Shown here piece after piece: positions 36,408 to 45,761 of a stretch of DNA of 64,000 bases. The DNA is from Bretschneidera sinensis (Eukaryota > Streptophyta > Magnoliopsida > Brassicales > Akaniaceae): the NCBI GenBank assembly GCA_023935145.1, contig CM043700.1:102727400-102791399 (forward strand), read 5' to 3'. The translations under genes were made by a program, and so were the position numbers. Positions within the stretch are counted from its first letter, which is position 1. Each line of letters starts with the position of its first letter. The notes below the pieces were generated by a model, which searched no databases, was not told where the DNA came from, and saw only the letters and a list, made by a program, of their open reading frames with translations.

Positions 36408-36441
36408 TGGTATCAGAGCTGCACAACAGTGGTATCAGAGC
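36408..36441 (+). promoter_or_regulatory. Doubled primer binding site of copia D
   Basis: TGGTATCAGAGC occurs twice, at 36408-36419 and 36430-36441. The first is directly after the LTR as expected; the second is an exact extra copy. Confidence 0.8.
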
Positions 36442-36656
36442 AACACAGCTGGGTATCGGAGCAAGAACAAGAAGGTGACAGAGCCAAGACTCCAAGAATC
36501 AAATATCGACTTCTCGGGTGATTCAAGAACGATGTAAAGATCAAGATATGATCGTGTTCCTGAAGGTTGATTCAATAACGGTGTTAAGATCCATCTTCGA
36601 TCTGTGTTCTTGAGGTTGAAGAAAGTAGTTAAGGGTAATGGACATGTCCGCAAAAG

Positions 36657-39600
36657 ATGGCTTCAAATTTTTGTGTTGAGAAGTTTGATGGAAAGGGAGA
36701 CTTTGCCCTTTGGAAGCGGAAGATCAAGGCGGTTCTAATGCAACAGAAAGTGGACTTGGCTATTGGAGAAGATGATGCTTTTCTAGCAAGTGTCACGGAA
36801 GACCAGCGGACCGAGATGAAGAAGATGGCCTACAACACCATTTTCTTACACATGTCAGATAGTGTCACAAGGGAGTGCGGAGACTCGGATGATCCAGCTG
36901 TCATATGGAAGAAACTAGATGAGTTGTTTCTTACCAAAACTTTCCCTAACAAAATTTATCTTCTTAAAAGAATCTTTGCTTTTAAAATGAATCCTAGTAA
37001 AGAGTTGCAAGATAACCTTGATGTCTTTAAAAAGCTAGTTTAAGATTTGAATAGCTGTAGCATTATTTTCCGAATGAACAATTGGCTGTTATCTTGTTAA
37101 ATTCTCTTCTTGATTACTTTGATAATTTGATTAATGCTATTGAGTATGGAAGGGATACTTTGACAAAGGAGATTGTGATCAATGCCATAAGGGCACATGA
37201 TTTCAAGGCCAAGATGAAAGAGACATCAAGTGGAGATGGGCTGTTCGTAACAGGAAGACCAGCAACTCGGAATGAAAGTAATAACCATGGCAACTACCAG
37301 GAGAAATCAAGAGGTAGAGGGCAGAACCATGGGAGATCTCATTCCAAGACAAGACTTTGAGGAGGAAGGAGATGCTTCTACTGCAACAAAGAGGGCCATT
37401 TCAAGAAAGATTGCAAGATGAGGATGCGGGATGAGAGGAGAAGCCACACCAACAATGGGGAGGCTTCGGTTGCCAAGGGAGAACAGCAAGATGATGTTCT
37501 TGTTGTGTGCTCAAATGTGAGCAGGAGGCAAGGTAGCGGGAAGTGGATTCTTGATTCCGGGTGCATTTATCACATATGCCCTCATAAGGAATAGTTCAAG
37601 AATTTCAAGGAGATCAATGATGGAATGGTATTCTTGGGGAATGAAAATTCTTGCCAAGTGAGAGGGATTGGAGACATCTAATTGAGGATGTTTGATGGAG
37701 TCACAAGGCTGCTACGAAATGTAAGGTATCTTCCAGATTTGAAGAGGAATTTGATCTCATTGGGGCAGCTGGATTCCATGGGGTACACATGCAAAGTAGA
37801 GGGAGGAAAGATCAAGGTGGCCAAGGGATCTTCGGTAGTGATCAAGGCAGTAAGAAACGATGGACTCTATGAGATGATCGGAGAGACAGAAATCAATGAT
37901 CAAGCAGCAAGCTTGATGGCTGAGATGGATAAGGCATCCCTTTGACACACTTGCTTGGGACATATGCTCGAAAAAGGCCTGCAAGTTCTTAGCAAAGATG
38001 GTCTACTTGGTGGTGAAATTGGATTTCTGTGAGAGTTGCATTCTTGGGAAGCAACACCGGGTTAGCTTCAACACCGGAGTGCACAAATCTAAGGGAATTC
38101 TTGACTACATTTATTCGGACCTTTGGGGACCAGCAAGGACACCAACATAGGGAGGTAACATTTACTTTCTGTCTTTAATTGATGATTATTCAAGAAGAGT
38201 GTGGGTTTATTTGCTTAGGAATAAATCTGATGCCTTGAATAAATTTGTTGTGTGGAAGAAGTTGCTGGAAACTCAAACGGGTAGAGTAGTTAAGGCTTTA
38301 CGAACCGATAATGGCTTAGAATTTTGCAATAAGGATTTTGATAAATTCTGTGAATTAAATGGCATTCTAAAGCATAGGACGGTTGTAAAAACACCTCAGC
38401 AAAATGGAGTTGCTGAAAGAATAAATAGAACCCTTATGGAAAAGGTTAGGTACATGCTAATAGGATCCGGGTTACCAAAATATTTTTTGGGAGAAGCTGT
38501 GGCTACAGTTGCATACTTGATAAATAGATCCCATGAAACTATGAAGGGCATGAAACTGATTATAAGTAGGGATGTTATTTTTAATGAATTATTATTTCCC
38601 TACTTGGAGAAAACTAACCCTGTAGGGGCTAGTGAGCAAACCAGTCTGGAAGTTGTGGAGCATCGCATCAAGGAGAACTCGGTTCAAGTAGAGCAAATGA
38701 GGCAAGAGGGGTCGGACCAGGTAGAGCCCTTGGATGAAGGCCAAGCTCAAGAAACTCAAGAAGAGACTGAACAAGAAGAGGTTGATGCAGCAAGTCGGAA
38801 TGACTACCAGCTCACAAGAGACCAGGAAAGGAGGGTGGTTAGACCACCTTTTAGATATAGGTTTGCAGATGCTAATGTAGCAGCTCCTTGGATAGAAGGA
38901 GAGGTTGAACCAGAAACTTACACGGATGCCATGGAGTGTAAGGATTCGTCAAAGTGGCAGCTGGCTATGGAGGAAGAAATGGATTCTTGGAGGAAGAAAT
39001 GGATTCTTTGAGGAAGAAAAACTCTTGGGAATTGGTGCCCAAACCAGAAAAACATAGAGTTGTGGATTATAGGTGGATCTATAAGATCAAAGAAGGGAAT
39101 ACACCAGGGGATGAAGTCCGATATAAAGCTAGGCTGGTGGCGAAGGAGTTCACACAAAAAGAAGGCATAGATTTCACCGAAATCTTCTCACCGGTTATGA
39201 AGTACAAGACAATACGGATAATGTTAGCATTAGTGGTCTAATTTGATTGGGAAATCGAGCAAATGGATGTGAAGACAACATTCTTACATGGAGAGCTCGA
39301 TGAGACCATTTTCATGAGGCAACCCGAAGGCTATGAGGAAGGAAGGCAGGGAGAGTTAGTGTCCAAATTGAAGAAGTCTCTCTATGGCCTGATGCAATCA
39401 CCTCGGTAATGGAACAAGAGGTTTGATTCCTTTGTAATCAACTTGGGTTTCATGTGGAGCTACTATGATTCTTGCTTGTACTATAAAGGGTAGAAGGTTG
39501 AGGAAGTGATGATCATCCTTATCTATGTTGATGACATGTTGCTGGTTAGGAGCAGCATGGAGAGGATAAAGAAATTAAAGACTCAACTCAGTGAGGAATT

Positions 39601-40292
39601 TGAGATGAAGGATCTTGGCCATGCATAAAAGATCCTTGGGATGTGTATCATCCGGGAAAGGTAGAGAAACAGATTGAAGATCTCTCAAACTTCCTATATA
39701 GAGAAGATGATATATAAATTCTCTATGGAAGATAGGAAACCAGTGAAGGTTCCCCTTGCTGGTCATTTCAAATTCTCCAGCGATCAATGTCCAAGATCGG
39801 AGGCGGAGAAGAAGGAAATGGAGAAAATCCCTTACTCTAGTGCAATTAGTTCTGTTATGTACACCATGGTAAGCACTAGACCCAACATGGTAAGCAGGTT
39901 TATGAGTAATCCTGGAAAGAAGCATTGGCTTGGGATGAAGTGGTTGCTGAGGTATTTGAAGGGAAGCCCAGGAGTAGGGTTGGTGTATGAGAAGAGGGGT
40001 AATGCCATCTGCCTTGAGGGGTTTGCAGATTCGGACTATGGGGCAGACCGGGATAAAAGGAGATCGATTACCTCTTACTTCTTCAACTTAAACGGATGTT
40101 GCATAAGTTGGAAGGCTCAGTTGCAGCCAGTAATAGCACTCTTAACAATCGAGGCTGAGTACATAACGGCTACGGAGGCCATTAAGGAAGCTATGTGGTG
40201 CAAAGGGTTGCTCGAAGAATTGAAGGTATTGGATGATCAAGTTGTGGTGTTTTCGGATAGTTAAAGTGCCTTGCACTTGTGTAAAAATCTAG
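36657..40292 (+). pseudogene. Copia D gag-pol, disrupted and shortened
   Basis: Starts MASNFCVEKFDGKGDFALWK. Gag to 37360, CCHC knuckle (C-F-Y-C-N-K-E-G-H-F-K-K-D-C, about 37376), protease (WILDSGCIYH, 37543), pre-integrase motif, integrase core with ALRTDNGLEF and TPQQNGVAERINRTLMEK (38199-38530), linker, reverse transcriptase (39020-39900) and RNase H (LEGFADSDYGADRDKRRS to AEYITATEAI). Stops and frame changes are scattered. About 60 codons are deleted after LINRS in the integrase C-terminus, and a short tandem duplication of AGGAAGAAATGGATTCTTKG lies at 38974-39015. Confidence 0.87.
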
Positions 40293-40800
40293 TGAACCTT
40301 TCCCCCCTAACTTAACTTCCATTTGACCTTATCTTTAACTAACAAGTTAACTCTTGTTTTGTATATATTTTCAAGAAAGCTCCTAAACATTGCCACTTCC
40401 TAATCTTAAACATTTATACTCAAAGCAATGTCCCACAAAGTCTCCTCATTACGAAGACTCACACACAAGCTAACCAATACCTCTTTATCACGAGCAAGAG
40501 ATAAAAAAATTGAAAATTTCTTGTTCAAAAGAGAATCATCGTGCCAAACATCATGCCAATGCCATAACCACACTCAAATAAGACATATGGAGAAAATCAC
40601 AATAGCTCTTTCTAATCCACTTCCAAACCCCACACTATAAGTACACTTGCCCTCCCTAGTAATCCGCCCATTATTCTCCACCCCAAATTTAGCCACCATA
40701 ACCTTTCACCTAAGTGCTCCCTTTCCACCATGATATCCAAAGTTACTTCTTTAGAATTACTTTATTGAAAGGAACAAAGATTCACTACCCCCATTTAACC
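40293..40800 (-). mobile_element. Second copy of the LINE ORF2 fragment
   Basis: Collinear with about 7830-8390, sharing long near-identical stretches such as AACATCATGCCAATGCCATA, and ending in the same ATTTAACCAA phrase. It belongs to the same duplication as the partial CDC48B copy: same order, same orientation. Confidence 0.85.
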
Positions 40801-41164
40801 AAGTGGTAATGCTCTCATCAAAATAAAGTGATGATTATGGAGTTTAAGAAATTATTTTAAAATTACTTTTCACTTTATTCTAACATGCTATGAATATGCA
40901 ACATCATTTTTTTCTAACTTAATACATAAATATGTTTGATGAATTTGCCGGAAAAGATTTTCACTGAAGATAGTATTTCAGATGTATTAACAACGTAAAA
41001 GATCGCATTAAGTAAACCAATTTATAAAGAAGATTACAAACCTGTAGGTAGGTTAAAAATAACAGGCGAATGAAGGATTCAGTACCAGCCCTTGAACCCT
41101 TGACCTCGTGGTTTTAAGATTACTTTGCAACTACTAAGTAACAAGGATGGCCAGTAGGTAGAAA
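40801..41164. other. Intergenic with a diverged tRNA-like repeat
   Basis: AT-rich. Minus-strand 41130-41070 contains GTCAAGGGTTCAAGGGC, a weak RNA polymerase III B-box-like word, suggesting an old SINE; nothing else seen. Confidence 0.3.
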
Positions 41165-41389
41165 AACTAGGGTCATTCATTAATTGGTTAAAGCCAATTA
41201 ACCGATCATTTCGAACTATTTTGATCAATACAGTTCGATTAAAATAATTATTTAGTAACCGATCAATTAATTGACCAATGTTTATCAATCGAATAAAGGT
41301 CAATTTTTTTTAAACCATATTAACCATTTAACCAATTAAGAATTACCATATAAATTATTTCCTTCATATTTTTAATGTTATGATCAGTT

Positions 41390-41460
41390 ATCACAATGGT
41401 TGGGGTGTGATTTCATTGCTACAAGGTCAAGGGGTTCAAATCCCCTAATCAGCAAGTTTG
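41390..41460 (+). repeat. tRNA-derived sequence (SINE head or tRNA relic)
   Basis: GGGGTTCAAATCCCC makes a full T-arm stem and loop with a B-box; the upstream CACAATGGTTGGGG is a weak A-box. No acceptor stem closes, so not a functional tRNA. Confidence 0.45.
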
Positions 41461-41525
41461 CTAATTATTTTATTTCATTTTTATTTTATAATAATTAATG
41501 AAACCAAAATTATAATTTTAAACCA

Positions 41526-41548
41526 CCCCCCCCCCCCCCCCCCCCCCC
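41526..41548. repeat. Poly(C) run of 23
   Basis: Uninterrupted C homopolymer (G23 on the minus strand). Confidence 0.95.
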
Positions 41549-42240
41549 AAAACCTTAAGTATATAAATTCTTATTCTTCCTCCTAATTCAGAATGCCCTA
41601 ACCCCCAAACACTCAACGTCAACCTCTCTTCTCTGATTCTTCTCCCTCTCGTCACTATCTATCTTTCTCTCTCTTTCATAACCCCTCAGCCCCCATCTCG
41701 CCATTCAGCTCAAACTTTTTGCTGCCATTGGCCGTCGATCGCCGCCAGCAAGCACCTCGGCATCACCTTTGCAAGTTCACAAAAAGTTAGAAAAAAGGCT
41801 ATGTGGTGATGCAAAAACGTTAGCTTGTTGTGAAGATCAAGTAACATGTAGAGACTATACTATTTCTAAATATGATGGAGATGTTATTGTAGAAAATGGA
41901 AGATTGCAAAGAGAAACAGAGGTGAAGATCTTTGCTTCCATAAAACTTCTCGTATTTAATGTTAATAATTTTACTTGAATAGTTTTGATAATAATGTTGG
42001 CTAGTCTCAAGAAAAGGGGCTTTTGCTGTCTTGCATTGGTACGTAGAGAAACAGTAAACCTTTAATTGGAGATTCGGAATCCATTAACCGAATTAACTGA
42101 TCAAATCAATTTCAGTCAATAAAAGTGAGTCACATTATTTCAAATCGGTCAAAACGGTTATAAAAATTATATCGAAAATATCAGTTAAAATTTTTAACAG
42201 ATTAAAATTAACTATTTTAATTGTTTGAACACCCTTAAAA

Positions 42241-43495
42241 AAACATTAATATAACAATTACTCAACAATACGCACCGGCATTCTCTTAAATCAAGGAAAT
42301 GACATAATAGCATAATTAATTCATTTTTTATGCTTTAATTTCATAACTTTTGTATAATAATAAATATCAAAATGAAGAAATTATTAAAAAATATGAAGCA
42401 TAAAACCATGCAATACCAAATACATGAAATGTTCACATATTGAATGACATAATGTATTAATATGAACTTGTTTGGTAAAATTTATGAAATTGTTTCAGTT
42501 TTTTATTAACAGAAACAAGATCAAACACTTTTAAAAATAATTATGAAATAATTTTTGTTTTTAAAATTTAAAATTTATTTAATAGTAATTTTTTTTACTA
42601 TTTTATTAAATATTAAATAATTTATAATTCCATTTTTATTTTATTAAGAAATATAAATTATTTCAAAAATCATAATTTTTTTTATGTTGCTAGATCAAAC
42701 GAGACCAAGTAACTATGGGATTCTGGAAATTGGAATGGTAGTAGGTATGTTGATTGTACTGCAGCCTGCCACCTTATACAAAAACTTCTTTTGTCATATT
42801 GAATGATAACCAAGCATTACTGTACTAGTTTGATTGGTTGTCCTTTGGCCTTTAATGAAATAACACGTGGCGTCTAAAGGTGTCGTAAAATCTTTCTAAC
42901 TCTACGTCAACATCAATGATGTGTCCTTGAAAATCAATCCTATGAAGATTTTTCTCTCTCTCAATTTTCTTTTTTCTGTCTTTTGTTTCCATTTTTTACC
43001 CTTGCATCTTATGAGACGCACAATGCCTTGCCCATGCGAGGTCAAAAGCAACAAATTGGTAAAGATTATCCTCACATTACCTCATTATGGTCCCTTTAGC
43101 TCTTTATCGTGTCAACTGTCAACAACTTAGTGCTCAAATTGCATACCTTTGGTTGGTCTACTATTAACTTTTTTATATTAAAAAAATATTCTTATCCTAT
43201 ATCTATAAGTAAATTATGGCGCTTTGATAATGATTTTTATTCACCAATTTGACAAAAATATGAACATTTTTATTCCAAAAACCCCATTGTCAAATCTTAA
43301 TTTCCTAGTTTCGACAAAATAATCAAAATAATGAAATTCTAATTTGGAGTTTTAGGATACAAGAGCGGTGAGTAGATGTGATATCAAGATCAAGAGTGCA
43401 AGAGTATCAATTTTTCAAAAAAAAATTAAGAATGGGATTGTCTCTAAAGTATATATTTATAATTTTATATTATAATTTTAAATATATAAATACTG
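42241..43495. other. AT-rich intergenic DNA
   Basis: No gene recognised. About 42330-42700 is extremely AT-rich; 42880-43130 has an open frame without family resemblance. Confidence 0.35.
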
Positions 43496-43504
43496 TAGTT
43501 ATCA

Positions 43505-44320
43505 AATCGAGAATCGAAAATTTTATTTTGATGAATCGCAAATCGAATCATAAGACTTAATCAAATTTTTTTAAATGCAATAAATTGTGTTTAGACATGT
43601 AAACCTAAAATATGTTGAAAAATAAAATTTTAGAGTTGCATATATCAAAATATACTTTATTTTCTTACAATTTTACTAACAAAAAAAAAATCTTTTTAAG
43701 CAAGTATGCAAGCTTTCTTAAATCTTTTTGCACTGATTGTTAAAGCTTTAGTTCAAAGCGGTAGGGACCATAAACATGTAAAAAAATCAAACCCATTCTG
43801 CCTAAGCATGCAACAAAATAATAGTGGGAGACAGATGTCAAGTGGGGGACAAGGAAGAAAAACAGTGGGTCAACAAAACATAAAACCCCATTTTTTATAA
43901 GCAGCATAAAACTCAAACCCATTCTGAGCCATAAGAAATGATAGGAGAGAAGGAAGAAAGAAAGCTTGAGGGAGCTATACAGAGTGTGACACAAAGAAAA
44001 AGAATGACACAAAGCGACATGCGTAGAGAGCCATAAGAGATGAGAGAGATAGAGAAAGAGCTTACCTTCAAATCAGATGGAATAAATTGATGGAGCTATA
44101 GGACTGGGTTTGAGATTCGAAGAGAGAGCTGAAGTAGAAGTCTGAGGGAGCTTATGGATTTTGCTTAGAAAACCAAATCGACCTCCGCGAGTAAGCAATT
44201 TCACAAAAATATTGTTTAAAAAGTATTTTTTTTTGGATTTTCACTACCAGGTTCGATAGATCAAACTTGGGTTTTTGTTATTTTTGAATCGTAACTGAAT
44301 TGATGATTATGACAACTATG
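43505..44320. mobile_element. MULE-like non-autonomous element with 9-bp target duplication
   Basis: Flanked by the identical 9-mer ATAAATACT (43496-43504 and 44321-44329), the target-duplication length of Mutator-like elements. Ends are inverted and similar: TAGTTATCAAATC on the left, TAGTTGTCATAATC on the right when inverted. Within, minus-strand 44170-44060 looks like a 5' leader ending in a splice donor (TTTGAAG then GTAAGC), so it may have captured part of a host gene, but no exon can be named. Confidence 0.65.
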
Positions 44321-44329
44321 ATAAATACT

Positions 44330-44693
44330 TGAAATATATATTTTTTTCTTTCAATTTTCTATTTTTGCAAGAGAAGAAAGAATTAAAATTTGAATTTATT
44401 GATAGTTTAAACATGTATAAATGCCATTGATGTACAATAATAACACAAGAACACGTGGCATACTGGTTAAGGCATGGCATGTTGTAGTAGGAGAATTCAC
44501 AAATTGAAAAAGTTGAGAGCGTGAGTTAACCGCAGATTCGCACCACACAAGCCTAGATCACGGATTGGGGCTCAGATTCACTCCTTACTTGGAAGAATCA
44601 AGGATTCTACAAACTTCGCATTTGTCATTGTTTCTATCCATTTATTCAAATATTTTTTTAATAAAAAGAAACAATTTTGGTTTCATAAATACA
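44330..44693. other. Intergenic, weak SINE-like motif
   Basis: GTGGCATACTGGTTAAGGC at about 44456 resembles a polymerase III A-box, but no good B-box follows. Otherwise AT-rich. Confidence 0.3.
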
Positions 44694-45543
44694 TGTGGGG
44701 AGTTTGTCTAAGAATTAAAGGATTGATGTGAAGCTTCAGCAGCATGATGTGCGCCGTGGCCTCCAGCAAGGAGGGAGTCCTCCTCCAGGTGTGCGTCGCG
44801 ACCTAGCCCTTGGTCGTTGCGGCCTCCAGCAGGTGGAGGAGTTCTCCCTTGTTGTGCGTCGTGGCCTGCCCTATTCTGAGCCGCGACGCAAGGCACACCT
44901 GACACCTCATTTTAAGCCTCTTCAGCTAGTGTATGGGACATGATTAAAACGCACAGGTTCACTTAGACTCTTAGAGAGCCATAAGTCTTTGGTTCTTGAA
45001 ATCTAAGGGTTGAGATTGACTTCAAGATTGGTTAAAGAAGTTCTTGCTTTATATAAAGGGTCTTCTAGGAGCAATAACACACAACACAAAACACCAAGTG
45101 TGAGAGTGCAAAGACACAAAACACAAGAAGATGTTTCATTCCAAGAGTGGCTGGTATTAAGAGAGATAGGCTCTCAAATCTTCAGAGGTGTTTCAAGTGA
45201 GAGAGAGTATTCAAGAAATGGGGTTCAAGGGCTTTGTAATTGGAATTTTCTTGGGTAAAATTTCGGGGAAACACTTAATTCTTATCTCTTTCTTTTCTCT
45301 TCTTTCATTCATCAAGAACAAGAGGGTTCTTGAGGAGGTTTTGCTGTAATTTTAAGAACTCCATTGATTTAGTGCAGAGAGCTCGGAGGAGCTCACGGAG
45401 ACGTAGGCAAATTACTGAACCTCGATAACAATTGCTTGTGTTTTCTCTTTTATGGTTTGATTCTTGTTTAGTACATATCATTCTGGATTTGGGTGTTTGG
45501 AAAGATTATAACCTGAGATTCTTGAAAAGGTGATTTTCCAACA
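44694..45543 (+). repeat. 5' LTR of copia E
   Basis: 850 bp. GC-rich U3 block at 44745-44905 with repeated GTGCGYCGYGRCCT words, TATA box TATATAAA at 45050-45057. Confidence 0.86.
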
Positions 45544-45544
45544 G

Positions 45545-45556
45545 TGGTATCAGAGC
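45545..45556 (+). promoter_or_regulatory. Primer binding site of copia E
   Basis: TGGTATCAGAGC, complementary to initiator methionine tRNA; a partial copy (GTATCAGAGC) follows about 22 bp later. Confidence 0.85.
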
Positions 45557-45761
45557 TAGAACAGCGAGTATCAGAGCAAGGCTTCAAGAATCAAAGGAAG
45601 CTTCTTGGGTGATTCAAGAATGGTGCTAGGATCAAGATCTGATCTGGTTGTTGAGGGATTCAAGAACGGTGTTGGGATCAAGATTTGATCGGGTTCTTGA
45701 GGTTTAGAAGTTTGGAAAGCAATTGTGGATGCTATATAAATCTTGGGATTTTCTCCGCAAG

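Larger units (their letters stand above)
35500..40292 (+). mobile_element. Tnt1-like copia element D, 3'-truncated
   Basis: Inserted in the tail of copia A's 3' LTR. 5' LTR 35500-36406, body to 40292, no 3' LTR. The body stops in the RNase H region (LHLCKNL) and is joined directly to a LINE fragment, which indicates a deletion after insertion. Confidence 0.83.
41165..42240. mobile_element. Probable non-autonomous hAT-like element
   Basis: Both ends are rich in AACCGAT/AATCGGTT-type words, and the outer edges are similar when one is inverted: TAGGGTCATTCATTAATT on the left, TAAGGGTGTTCAAACAATT on the right. This layout is seen in plant hAT relatives. I could not confirm an 8-bp target duplication. 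Inside are a tRNA-like segment, a 23-bp C run and a C-rich leader-like stretch (41580-41790) followed by a short open frame of unknown nature. Confidence 0.4.

Noticed and set aside
41390..41460. Functional tRNA gene
   Set aside because: Good T-arm, but no matching acceptor stem and a poor A-box.
42921..43130. Small secreted protein suggested by a hydrophobic start
   Set aside because: No conserved motif, no promoter or splice context, AT-rich surroundings.
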